Source of the DNA: CAMTWB01 sp037441775
GTDB lineage: Bacteria > Desulfobacterota > Syntrophia > Syntrophales > CAMTWB01
Length of the DNA: 60,680 nucleotides
Direction: 5' to 3'
NCBI GenBank assembly: GCA_037441775.1
Contig: JBBIRO010000014.1
Span: 1-60,680 of the forward strand
Shown: positions 8,529-16,411 of the stretch, piece by piece
How the letters are laid out: each line of letters starts with the position of its first letter
How positions within the stretch are numbered: the stretch's first letter is position 1
Position numbers and translations under genes: made by a program
The notes under the pieces: model-generated
Told to the model about the DNA's origin: nothing
What the model saw: the letters and a program-made list of their open reading frames with translations, nothing else
Database searches by the model: none

Positions 8529-9253
8529 GTGTAAAACCTGTAGCCCTGGTGACCGGGGGCAGCCGGGGAATCGGCGCCGCCTGCTGCCGAACCCTCGCCC
8601 GTGATGGTTTCCGCGTGGGTATCCACTTTCGGCTGGGAAAAGAGGAGGCCGAAGACCTGCTGGCAGAAATCAAAGACGGCTTTTTGATCCAGGGGGACCT
8701 GGCAGCGATCGACCAGGTGGACCGGATGCTGACCGACCTCAAAAAAATGACCGATCATGTCGATGTGCTAGTCAACAATGCCGGCTTTTCGCTCAACGCC
8801 GATATTAACGCCATGAAAATCGATCAGTTTGATTTGCAGCGCGCCTTAACCAGAGGCGTCTGGTATTTGACCAAAAGAATCGTTCGCCTCTATATGCTGC
8901 GCGGAAACCATGGCCGGATAATCAATATTTCCAGTGTTGTAGGGCATACGGGAAACCCAGGTCAGATCCCCTATACCATGGAGAAGGCGGCTATGGATGC
9001 CTTTAGCAAGTCTCTGGCCCGGGAGCTGGCCGGGCGCAACATTCTTGTAAATTCCGTAGCCCCCGGTTTCATCGCGACAGAAATGAGCGAGAAACTTCCC
9101 GAAGAAGTAAAAAATCGCTTTCTATCCGCTATTCCCCTGGGAAGGCCCGGCAGGCCGGAGGAGGTAGCCGATGCGGTATCTTTTTTAGCAAACAGGGGCA
9201 GCTATATAACCGGCAGCGTTCTGCATGTTAACGGAGGTCTGTATGGAGGCTGA
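8525..9253 (+). CDS. FabG-like 3-oxoacyl-ACP reductase (SDR)
   Basis: A short-chain dehydrogenase of 242 residues. It has the nucleotide-binding motif TGGSRGIG near residue 10, NNAG at 84-87, and the catalytic Ser137, Tyr150 and Lys154 (YTMEK). The C-terminal GSVLHVNGG is typical of FabG. It overlaps the previous gene by four bases (ATGA). In this setting it should reduce the 3-oxo group made by the ketosynthases. Cofactor choice was not worked out. It is somewhat diverged in the central region (GFSLNADINAMKIDQFDLQ), consistent with a specialised pathway. Confidence 0.9.
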   Translation: MSVKPVALVTGGSRGIGAACCRTLARDGFRVGIHFRLGKEEAEDLLAEIKDGFLIQGDLAAIDQVDRMLTDLKKMTDHVDVLVNNAGFSLNADINAMKIDQFDLQRALTRGVWYLTKRIVRLYMLRGNHGRIINISSVVGHTGNPGQIPYTMEKAAMDAFSKSLARELAGRNILVNSVAPGFIATEMSEKLPEEVKNRFLSAIPLGRPGRPEEVADAVSFLANRGSYITGSVLHVNGGLYGG

Positions 9254-9722
9254 CCGGTGGATGCGGGAGCTTGTTTTGGCAATGGTTCCCCAAGTGCGCC
9301 CCTTTCGGTTTATTGATGAGATACTGGAACTAAGTGAAACGCGGATTGTCGGCGGCTACCGTTTTCGGCCGGACGAGTATTTTTACCCGGGTCACTTCCC
9401 CGGCCGCGCAATTACCCCTGGTGTGATCCTAATTGAAACGATGGCTCAAACCGCTGTGGTGGCGCAGGGCCTTTACCTTACCCTGCGGCGGGAAAAAACG
9501 CTACCGCAACAGGCCCCGCCAATGCTTACCCTTTTTACATTGGCGGAAGAAGTTGAATTCAACAGAATTGTCAGCCCGGGTGAAAGGGTTATCGTTACCG
9601 GCGAAAAATTATATTTCCGGCAAAACGTAATCAAATCTAAAGTGGAGATGAAAGACGAGCGCGGCCAAGTAATTTGTTGCGGCAGGCTGACCGGGAAGGG
9701 GGTAATGCTCAATGAGACCTAG
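9243..9722 (+). CDS. FabZ-like 3-hydroxyacyl-ACP dehydratase
   Basis: A 159-residue hotdog-fold protein. PQVRPFRFIDEI, YPGHFPGRAITPGVILIETM and the pair His51 and Glu65 (14 apart) match the FabZ active site. ATG 9243 is preferred over 9225 because ACGGAGG precedes it; it overlaps the reductase gene by 11 bases. It is the second dehydratase of the cluster, after the FabA-type enzyme at 7932. Two dehydratases of different type suggest that different chain lengths or double-bond positions are handled separately. The C-terminal part is divergent from housekeeping FabZ, and a non-enzymatic or chain-length role is possible. Confidence 0.85.
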   Translation: MEADRWMRELVLAMVPQVRPFRFIDEILELSETRIVGGYRFRPDEYFYPGHFPGRAITPGVILIETMAQTAVVAQGLYLTLRREKTLPQQAPPMLTLFTLAEEVEFNRIVSPGERVIVTGEKLYFRQNVIKSKVEMKDERGQVICCGRLTGKGVMLNET

Positions 9723-11004
9723 AGTAGTAGTGACCGGTATCGGGGTTGTCGCGCCCAATGCGATCGGTCGCCAGGACTTTGAACTTGCCCTCAGGGAAGG
9801 CCGGTCCGGGATTCGCTATATTCCGGAATTGAAGGATTTGAATTTTGGCTGCCAAGTAGCCGGGATACCTCCCGGTGTCGAGGCGCTCTGGCCTGAATAC
9901 TTTCCGCCGGAGGAACTGGATTCAATAAACGACAATATTGGCTATGCCGGGGTGGCGGCGATCGACTGCTGGAGAGACGCTGGTTTGGAATTGCCCAGTC
10001 CCGATGACCAGCGGGTGGACTGGGATACCGCGGCAATACTGGGTTGCGGTATCGGAGGGATGCAAACTATCGCCCGGACGCTTGTTCCACTGGTGAACGA
10101 AAAAAAGATCAGGCGTCTGGGCAGCCGAGTGGTGGAACAGGTCATGAGCAGCGGCACCAGCGCCCGGGTTGCGGGTCTGTTGGCTTTGGGCAACCAGGTG
10201 ACCTCCAATTCTTCCGCCTGCAGCACCGGCAATGAGGCGATAATCGAGGGGATGATGCGTATCAGGAATGGTTTGGCAAAAAGGGTGCTTGCAGGCGGAT
10301 CGGAAGGGTCCTCGTATTACATCTGGGCCGGCTTTGATGCGATGAGGGTTCTGGCCCGCTCTTACAATGATCGGCCAAAAGCTGCTTCCCGGCCGCTGAG
10401 CGCCGGCGCCGATGGTTTTGTCCCCGGTTCCGGCGCGGCAGTGCTGCTTTTGGAAGATCTCAATTGCGCCCAGCAAAGAGGCGCTCAAATCTATGCCGAA
10501 ATAATCGGCGGCTATCTGAACTGCGGCGGGCACAGGCAGGGCGGCTCGATGACTGCGCCCAATCCAGAAGGGGTGCGACGCTGTATCCTGGGCGCAATAG
10601 CCGACGCTGCGATTCATCCCCAGCGGATTGGCGCAATCAACGGCCACCTGACCGCAACTTTTGCGGATCCGGCGGAAGTATTGAACTGGTCGGCGGCTTT
10701 GGGGAGGGGACCCAAGGATTTTCCTTACATCAATGCCACAAAGTCGCTAGTGGGTCATTGTCTGGGAGCGGCCGGTGCCGTCGAATCGGCGGCCGTGGTC
10801 CTGCAGCTCTACCGGGGATTCCTCCATCCATCAATTAACTGCGAGGACATCCATCCGCAAATAGAGGCCTATGCCAACTCGATCCCGCGTCGCTGCCTGC
10901 CTGCAGACGGCATCGACATCATCGCCAAAGCGGGCTTCGGCTTCGGCGATGTCAACAGTTGCCTGATTTTCAAAAAATGGCATGAAAAGGGTAATGAAAA
11001 TTAA
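9712..11004 (+). CDS. Divergent FabF/KS-alpha-like ketosynthase
   Basis: A 430-residue thiolase-fold elongating ketosynthase. The catalytic Cys170 lies in NSSACSTGNEA, His312 in INGHLTATFADP, Lys344 in NATKSLVGH and His349. In ordinary FabF/FabB the first histidine motif reads HGTST; here it is HLTAT, so the glycine after the histidine is leucine. All catalytic residues remain, so activity is likely, but the pocket is probably unusual. It overlaps the dehydratase gene by 11 bases and is followed after 18 bases by its probable carrier protein. It may lengthen chains begun by the KAS III enzyme, and could act as the FabB partner for the FabA-type isomerase. Confidence 0.88.
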   Translation: MRPRVVVTGIGVVAPNAIGRQDFELALREGRSGIRYIPELKDLNFGCQVAGIPPGVEALWPEYFPPEELDSINDNIGYAGVAAIDCWRDAGLELPSPDDQRVDWDTAAILGCGIGGMQTIARTLVPLVNEKKIRRLGSRVVEQVMSSGTSARVAGLLALGNQVTSNSSACSTGNEAIIEGMMRIRNGLAKRVLAGGSEGSSYYIWAGFDAMRVLARSYNDRPKAASRPLSAGADGFVPGSGAAVLLLEDLNCAQQRGAQIYAEIIGGYLNCGGHRQGGSMTAPNPEGVRRCILGAIADAAIHPQRIGAINGHLTATFADPAEVLNWSAALGRGPKDFPYINATKSLVGHCLGAAGAVESAAVVLQLYRGFLHPSINCEDIHPQIEAYANSIPRRCLPADGIDIIAKAGFGFGDVNSCLIFKKWHEKGNEN

Positions 11005-11022
11005 ATAAAAAAGGAGAGATAA

Positions 11023-11277
11023 ATGAACGAACAGAAAATATTTTCCGAGATGCTCGATATTCTCAAACAGTACACGAAGGATCCGTCCTTGCTTGCAAAT
11101 GCTAACGCCGAGACGAACATCATCAAGGATCTCAAGGTAAATTCCGCCCGGCTGGTGGACGTGATCATCAAGTGCGAAGATACCTTCGGGATTGCCATCG
11201 AGGATGAAGAGGCCGACAGGATAGTTACCGTGGGCGACGCGGTGGCAATCATTCGAGAGAAACTCAGCAAAGTTTAA
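11023..11277 (+). CDS. Acyl carrier protein with atypical attachment motif
   Basis: An 84-residue acidic protein with the four-helix ACP pattern: DLKVNSARLVDVI, then CEDTFGIAIEDEEADRI and TVGDAVAIIREKL. The phosphopantetheine site is Ser41, but the usual DSL is NSA, replacing the aspartate before and the leucine after the serine. AAAAAAGGAGAG precedes the ATG. It lies between the ketosynthase and acyltransferase genes and is presumably the carrier for this pathway. The altered motif, together with a phosphopantetheinyl transferase two genes on, suggests a dedicated carrier/transferase pair. Confidence 0.9.
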   Translation: MNEQKIFSEMLDILKQYTKDPSLLANANAETNIIKDLKVNSARLVDVIIKCEDTFGIAIEDEEADRIVTVGDAVAIIREKLSKV

Positions 11278-11279
11278 AA

Positions 11280-12020
11280 ATGACCAAACGGGAAAAATTT
11301 TTCGTCAAATTTCAATACTTTCTGGGATGGATAACGGCGCCTTTTTTGGCTCCGCTGTACATCATGGGGCTTAAGATGATGGGATACCGGATTGGCAATA
11401 TTTCGCAAATCAGAAGGGTCTGCCGGAAGCTTTTCCGCGAACACCCCGGCCCCTGGATCATCTGTGCGAATCATTTGACCATGATTGATTCACTGATTCT
11501 TACCCATGCGCTTTATTCGCTTCCCGGGCATCTGCGGCATTACCGGAAATTGCCCTGGAATCTGCCGGAACGGGACAATTTTCAAGCCAACCGTTTTTTG
11601 GCGCTACTGTGCTATCTGGCCAAATGTATTCCGGTGAATCGGGGCGGCAGCCGCCAAGCAATGGCGAAGGCGATCGATAAATGCGATTACCTCCTTAGCG
11701 ATCGACAATCTCTCATGATCTTCCCCGAAGGCGGACGTTCCCGCACCGGACGGGTGGATACCGCAAACTATGCATACGGGGTGGGGCGGCTGATCAGTAA
11801 CCATCCTCAAGCCAGGATACTGTGCCTCTATCTTAGGGGCGATCATCAGGAAGAATTCAGCGTCCTTCCCCGCTTCGGGGAACGGTTTTATATAAAGCTG
11901 GAGCCGTTGATTGTAAAGCGGGAAAGCTTGACCGGCCTTAGAGGGCAACGCGCACTTGCGGCGCTGGTGATTCACAAGCTTGCCCGGATGGAAGAGGAAT
12001 ACTTTGCTTCACTGCGGTAA
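11280..12020 (+). CDS. PlsC-like acyltransferase
   Basis: A 246-residue member of the lysophospholipid/1-acylglycerol-3-phosphate acyltransferase family. The catalytic motif is NHLTMID (His65, Asp70), and FPEGGRSRTG provides the phosphate-binding block. A hydrophobic N-terminal segment (residues about 13-35) should anchor it to the inner membrane. It begins two bases after the ACP gene, so transfer of the finished chain directly from ACP to a lipid acceptor is plausible; no thioesterase is present in the cluster. The acceptor is unknown. It could alternatively load an acyl chain onto a sugar or another lipid head group. Confidence 0.88.
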   Translation: MTKREKFFVKFQYFLGWITAPFLAPLYIMGLKMMGYRIGNISQIRRVCRKLFREHPGPWIICANHLTMIDSLILTHALYSLPGHLRHYRKLPWNLPERDNFQANRFLALLCYLAKCIPVNRGGSRQAMAKAIDKCDYLLSDRQSLMIFPEGGRSRTGRVDTANYAYGVGRLISNHPQARILCLYLRGDHQEEFSVLPRFGERFYIKLEPLIVKRESLTGLRGQRALAALVIHKLARMEEEYFASLR

Positions 12021-12738
12021 TGACATTGTGGATTTGCGGAGTCTCGAGGCGGCAGGGAAGGGGAGGGACAGGAGATTCGTTTCCCGGGTGCTGACAACAG
12101 CGGAAGAAGAGCTGCTGGCCGCGAGCGGCTACAGCGACTGTGTTCTATGGCTTTTGTGGGCGGCCAAAGAAGCGGCTTATAAATTGGTAAGCAGGACTCA
12201 GGCAGGATTGCCATTTATCCCCAAACGTTTTCAGGCTACCTTTCCTGACTGTGGCAGCGTTTCACTTAGTAGATCAATTTTTGCGGGCCCAAACGGCTGC
12301 GTAGAAACTCCCTGCGGGGTAGTTACGGTAAAAGCCGAGCTGACAAACGACTATGTCCAGGTGATCAGCGCCGCTTCAGGAGCAATTCTCAACCAAGTTA
12401 TGGCCGGAAAAATAAATCCTTTTGATCAAACAGACGAAATACCAGTGGCACATGAGTCGGAACTGACCTGTCGTTTTGCGCTGGCGGCTTTGGCGAAGGC
12501 ATTGGGGACGAAGACTAGGTCTCTGGAAATAAGACGGTTAGCAACGCCCAGGGGGCCGGGGCCTCCTGTTGTGTACCATGAAAACAAACCGGCCGCGGTG
12601 AACTTGAGCTTAAGCCACCACGGCCGCTATGTTTCCTACGCCTATATCACGCCTTCAGAGATTACAGCCTTCTCAGCCAATCCGCCATTTCCGCCGCCTG
12701 GTGTTCCTCCTGCTGAATGGTCAGGTCGAGCTTCATAA
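11980..12738 (+). CDS. 4'-phosphopantetheinyl transferase
   Basis: Activates carrier proteins by adding phosphopantetheine from CoA. The magnesium and CoA motifs GNDIVDL near the N-terminus and WAAKEAAYKL are clear; a second region has VNLSLSHHGRYVSYAY. ATG 11980 overlaps the acyltransferase gene by 41 bases; an internal TTG at 12004, with GAGGAA five bases upstream, is a good alternative start giving a protein that begins just before GNDIVDL. At about 245-252 residues it is longer than AcpS and nearer Sfp-type enzymes. Its 3' end overlaps the opposing ferritin-like gene by 77 bases, and the last 30 residues are proline-rich and probably not part of the fold. Confidence 0.85.
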   Translation: MPGWKRNTLLHCGNDIVDLRSLEAAGKGRDRRFVSRVLTTAEEELLAASGYSDCVLWLLWAAKEAAYKLVSRTQAGLPFIPKRFQATFPDCGSVSLSRSIFAGPNGCVETPCGVVTVKAELTNDYVQVISAASGAILNQVMAGKINPFDQTDEIPVAHESELTCRFALAALAKALGTKTRSLEIRRLATPRGPGPPVVYHENKPAAVNLSLSHHGRYVSYAYITPSEITAFSANPPFPPPGVPPAEWSGRAS

Positions 12739-13519
12739 CAAGCCCGCCATGTTTGCTGAACTCAGCGTCTTGCCGCAGTTTCAGATGCCTTTCGCGGGCT
12801 GCTTGGACATCAGCGGTGGCTTTTGTCATTGACACAGCCGGATCGGTGATCTTCTTCAGAGCTATATGACCGAACTTGGGGCTCCGGCCGTCTTCGGCCA
12901 GGGCTTCGGTGAATAGGGAGAGCTGCTTCATTTTTTCCATTGCCTGATCCATCAGTTCCCAGCCCAGGATACCATGCTCCTGAAGAGTCCAGGACATTTT
13001 AATGTGCTGCCACATCTCGGCGTACTTGGATCCGGTTTCATCCTGGAGCATTTTGATAAAATCGGGCGGCAAGTCACCCTCGGCTCCGCAGGGACGGTTG
13101 GCATCCGCCGGAGAAAGCTTGTCCAGCAGACGCTTAAACCGGCGCGCGTGGACGGCTGACTCCCAGGCTTCCCGCTTGAGCACCCTCTTAATGTGCGGGT
13201 CATCAACCAGGTCAGCCTCGCCCAGGTAATGCGGAATCAGGTTTTCCTCGTACTTGATGTATGACTCAAGCATGGTGCGCTGGCTGGTCGGATCGAACGG
13301 GTAAGGCCCCGGCGTCAAATCCGGTTCGCCTCCCAGCTTGCAGATGATCATCCCCAGCCAGTGCAGGTGCCACATCTCCTCGCGGGAGCGGGCCAGAAGA
13401 CTGGCGCCTATTACCGTGTCTTCTCCTTCCTGGTAGGCGTGGGTCAGGTAACGGATGATGGCGGCGTGTTCATCAGCCAGATCCCGGTTCAACATTTTAA
13501 TCAGCTCTAGATTTTTCAT
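12662..13519 (-). CDS. Ferritin-like diiron protein
   Basis: A 285-residue helical protein rich in Glu and His pairs typical of ferritin-like iron sites: LADEHAAIIRY, SREEMWHLHWLG, YIKYEENLIPHY, ESAVHARRF in the first half, and QEHGILGWEL and QQEEHQAAEMADW in the second. The arrangement suggests one bacterioferritin-like four-helix bundle plus a C-terminal helical extension or second, partial bundle. No rubredoxin-type cysteines are present. In an anaerobe such proteins store iron or remove oxygen and peroxide. It is transcribed against the lipid cluster with a 77-base tail overlap. The substrate and iron content are unknown. Confidence 0.75.
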   Translation of the reverse strand: MKNLELIKMLNRDLADEHAAIIRYLTHAYQEGEDTVIGASLLARSREEMWHLHWLGMIICKLGGEPDLTPGPYPFDPTSQRTMLESYIKYEENLIPHYLGEADLVDDPHIKRVLKREAWESAVHARRFKRLLDKLSPADANRPCGAEGDLPPDFIKMLQDETGSKYAEMWQHIKMSWTLQEHGILGWELMDQAMEKMKQLSLFTEALAEDGRSPKFGHIALKKITDPAVSMTKATADVQAARERHLKLRQDAEFSKHGGLVMKLDLTIQQEEHQAAEMADWLRRL

Positions 13520-13649
13520 GATAGTCTCCTCATGGCGTTATTAGGGATGAAATCCTAGTGATTCTATTATGAAAACTTAAATTAATACAGCGAGCGAATC
13601 AAGAAGTAATCTCCTTTTTCAACAGTTTTTTTTATCCGTCGGTCTTGGC

Positions 13650-14699
13650 TTAATCAGGCTGTTGACTTTTTACCTCCAGCAGTGAGACCCTACTGAATGG
13701 CAGGCTCAGAAGTCCCATTAAAACAACAACGCCAAGCGCCAAAAAGTGATGAACAATGGCCAGACTCAAGGCCTCAGACTCGGCGATGCCAAAAAAGCCG
13801 AGGCCGACAATTGTCGCATAATGCCAGTTGCCGATGAATCCGGGGGCGGCCGGGATGGCGATTCCCAAGATGAGGATCACGTTAAGAAAAAACGGCGCTA
13901 AAATAGGCAGATCAAACCCAAAAGATTGGAAGAGGATGGAGATTACCAAGACGTGCAAAAGCCAGATAAAACCGGAAAGAAGCGCGACCTGGATGAGTTT
14001 GTTATCTTGTCTTAACACATTAAACCCATTGATGAAGCTTTTTATGATGTCGCTAACCTTGGCGGCGAATCGGCCCAAATGTAGGTCGATAAAGGGAGAC
14101 AAATGCTGCAGTAATATTTTCCTTTTGACAATGACTAGCATCATTGAGACCACCAGGGCAATCGTTACGAAAGAAAAGATAATCGCCGGCTTGATGAGCC
14201 AGGGCGGCAGGGGTATGAAGATCAAAAGTAAGCCGGCCATAAGCAGGATACTCAGGCTATCCATAACCCGCTCCACAACGATGGTGGCCAGGACCGAGGA
14301 CAGCGGGAGGGAAGTTTTTTTTGCCGCCAGATAGGCCCGGATAAACTCTCCCAGGCGAGCCGGGAGTGCTACCACGCTGAAGAGGCCAATATTAGTGATG
14401 ATTATCAGGTCGGTCTTGCCAATGTTTGTAAGCGGGCTTAAGATTATCCCCCAACGCAGGACGCGCACAAACTGGATCAGGATTATGACCAATAATGCTG
14501 CGGTAAGAGAGAACAAATCGATGGCGGCCAATCGGGAAAGTACGTCTTCCCAATGGATATTCCGGAAAGAAAGGTACACGAACAAGGCTCCCAACAGTAT
14601 CCCGGCAACAAATTTTTTACTCATCGGCCACACTCCGGGTAGGGGAGGCTGCAAAAGACATTGTTCGGCATCAATCTTGACGACTTCGTAATTAGCCAT
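13650..14699 (-). CDS. Polytopic membrane protein, LPG-synthase-TM/UPF0104 type
   Basis: 349 residues with about eight hydrophobic segments. RWGIILSPL, ALPARLGEFIRAYLA, VVERVMDSLS and AAPGFIGNWHYA follow the membrane domain found in lysylphosphatidylglycerol synthases and many stand-alone proteins that probably move or modify lipids. No soluble aminoacyl-transfer domain is present, so lysylation is not expected. ATG 14699 is used, but MSKKF at 14624 with GGAG eight bases upstream is an alternative. A repeat (copy C) lies immediately upstream. The function is not known; a role in lipid flipping or hopanoid/glycolipid handling is only a family-based guess. Confidence 0.75.
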   Translation of the reverse strand: MANYEVVKIDAEQCLLQPPLPGVWPMSKKFVAGILLGALFVYLSFRNIHWEDVLSRLAAIDLFSLTAALLVIILIQFVRVLRWGIILSPLTNIGKTDLIIITNIGLFSVVALPARLGEFIRAYLAAKKTSLPLSSVLATIVVERVMDSLSILLMAGLLLIFIPLPPWLIKPAIIFSFVTIALVVSMMLVIVKRKILLQHLSPFIDLHLGRFAAKVSDIIKSFINGFNVLRQDNKLIQVALLSGFIWLLHVLVISILFQSFGFDLPILAPFFLNVILILGIAIPAAPGFIGNWHYATIVGLGFFGIAESEALSLAIVHHFLALGVVVLMGLLSLPFSRVSLLEVKSQQPD

Positions 14700-14701
14700 A
14701 A

Positions 14702-14808
14702 ATTCCCTCTCCCTTGAGAAAAAAGGTTTACGGTTGGGTTAAAAATAGGCGTCATTGCCGTGCTTAGATCAGCCTACCCTTTATCCCATACCGTGAGGGA
14801 GAGGGAAT
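14702..14808. repeat. Intergenic inverted repeat, copy C
   Basis: ATTCCCTCTCCCT at 14702-14714 is the exact reverse complement of AGGGAGAGGGAAT at 14796-14808, enclosing 81 bases. The inner part, with GGTTTACGGTTGGGTT and ACCCTTTATCCCATACCGTGAGG, lines up with copies A and D. The right arm touches the stop codon of the lipoprotein gene and the left arm abuts the start of the membrane-protein gene, filling the whole intergenic space. Confidence 0.6.
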
Positions 14809-15215
14809 CAATTTTTCTTAATATTATCGGCGACCCGGTCGTGTAAAAGCTGAGATGATGCTTTGTTACCTACTGCTCCTACCCTTATGCCGACGGTGGT
14901 TAGGTTTCTCGCCTTGTATTTGACTGAAATAGTTACCTTTTCATCGCTGATAAAGGCAGATATGGTTCCCTTACCGATTTCGCGGTATGGTTTCACATCT
15001 GTCCCGCGCATCTGGGCCACAGTCTTTTCACAGGCCGTCCAAACGCGGTCGAATTCCGCGGGATGGTCGGTTTTCAACTCGCCGCCAATGTACATGTAAG
15101 TACCGGAAGCTGCCGTGACCGCCGCGACGCCGCCTACTAACAGTGGGGCTCCGCAACCGGTAAGCGGGATCGTCAGTAGTAGGTACAGACAATACTTTTT
15201 GATTCTGCCTGCCAT
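14808..15215 (-). CDS. Small lipoprotein, DUF3568-like
   Basis: 135 residues. A signal peptide (KKYCLYLLLTIPLTGC) ends in an LTGC lipobox, so the mature protein should begin at the cysteine and be membrane anchored. The rest, with GTYMYIGGELKTDHP, AEFDRVWTACEKTVAQM and KVTISVKYKARNLTTVGIRV, fits the DUF3568 family seen in Deltaproteobacteria, whose role is unknown. AGGACAGG precedes the ATG. It is downstream of dnaJ on the same strand and may be independent of it. Confidence 0.75.
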   Translation of the reverse strand: MAGRIKKYCLYLLLTIPLTGCGAPLLVGGVAAVTAASGTYMYIGGELKTDHPAEFDRVWTACEKTVAQMRGTDVKPYREIGKGTISAFISDEKVTISVKYKARNLTTVGIRVGAVGNKASSQLLHDRVADNIKKN

Positions 15216-15280
15216 GACCTGTCCTTTCTTGTAAGTATTGGTTATGCCGTATCTCCGTTAAGCCCTATTGCGGCTGATTG

Positions 15281-16345
15281 TTAGTGCGGCTCACCGCCGA
15301 CCCGGGCGAATTCCCGGAGTAATTCTTCCTGCTTTTTGTTGATGCTGGTCGGTGTTACAACCCGGATTTCAATCAGGTAGTCGCCACGGCCGTACCCTTG
15401 CAATTTGGGAAAGCCCTTACCCTTCAGAACAAATATTTTGCCGCTCTGGGTTCCTTGGGGGATGTTTATCCGCTCCGTTCCGTTTATGGTGGGGACTTCG
15501 ATTTTTGCGCCCAGGGTTGCCTGAATAAAGCTTATGGGTACCTGCGAACACAAATCATCTTGTTTTCTATCAAAAAATTCGTGGGGTTCAACGCTTATAA
15601 AAACGTATAGATCGCCATTTTCACCGCCAAATTCTCCTTCTTCTCCCTCGCCGCGAATTCTCAGGCGGGAGCCGGTGTTTACCCCCGGAGGAACCTTGAT
15701 ATTGAGGGTCTTGGAATATCTCACTTTTCCTTTGCCTTTGCAGGTATTACATAAGTCAGTAATAACCATGCCCTGCCCGCCGCAGGCATTGCAGGTGGTG
15801 GTCAGGGTAAAGAAACCGGTGGACTGGCTTACCTGTCCTCTGCCGTTACAGCGACGGCAGGTGGCCGGCGGCGTCTCTGGATTGGCGCCTGTCCCGCCGC
15901 AGGTGTCGCATTTTCGGGATTTGTCGATCTCCAGATCGGTGGCAACTCCGTGTGCCGAATCCATGAACGAGATGGTCAGATCGTAACGCAGGTCGGCGCC
16001 GTTTTGCGCGCGGCTGCGTGTCCTGGTGCCGGCTCGGCCAAACCCGAAGGCATCCTCAAAAATGTCAGAAAAATTCGCAAAAATATCATTAAAGCCGGAA
16101 AAACCATTGAACCCGGTGCCTTTGAGTCCCTCAAAACCATAACGGTCATAGATACTTCTTTTTTCCCGGTCCTTAAGTATTTCGTAAGCCTCCGCAGCTT
16201 CCTTGAATTTTTCTTCCGCCTTCTTGTCCCCGGGATTACGATCGGGGTGGTACTGCATGGCCAAACGACGGTACTCTTTTTTCAAGTCTTCATCAGATGC
16301 GTCTATTGGTACATTAAGTACCTCGTAGTAACAACGTTTCTTCAT
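15281..16345 (-). CDS. dnaJ: Chaperone DnaJ
   Basis: A 354-residue Hsp40 co-chaperone that delivers substrates to DnaK and stimulates its ATPase. The J domain (residues 1-70) has the HPD motif in YHPDRNPGDKK. It is followed by a Gly/Phe-rich segment (GFNGFSGFNDIFANF), a zinc domain with four repeats (CDTCGGTG, CRRCNGRG, CNACGGQG, CNTCKGKG), and C-terminal substrate-binding domains. It is somewhat shorter than E. coli DnaJ but complete. No dnaK or grpE lies in the window. It is 66 bases downstream of purC on the same strand. Confidence 0.95.
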   Translation of the reverse strand: MKKRCYYEVLNVPIDASDEDLKKEYRRLAMQYHPDRNPGDKKAEEKFKEAAEAYEILKDREKRSIYDRYGFEGLKGTGFNGFSGFNDIFANFSDIFEDAFGFGRAGTRTRSRAQNGADLRYDLTISFMDSAHGVATDLEIDKSRKCDTCGGTGANPETPPATCRRCNGRGQVSQSTGFFTLTTTCNACGGQGMVITDLCNTCKGKGKVRYSKTLNIKVPPGVNTGSRLRIRGEGEEGEFGGENGDLYVFISVEPHEFFDRKQDDLCSQVPISFIQATLGAKIEVPTINGTERINIPQGTQSGKIFVLKGKGFPKLQGYGRGDYLIEIRVVTPTSINKKQEELLREFARVGGEPH

Positions 16346-16411
16346 GTATTGCCTTTAATCCCCCTCAAATACTTAATACCCGTAAGGTCTCCTTCCAGAC
16401 GCATGCGCCCG

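Noticed and set aside
9922..10647. 241-residue antisense frame inside the ketosynthase gene
   Set aside because: Shadow of a GC-rich coding region; the ketosynthase on the other strand has intact catalytic motifs.
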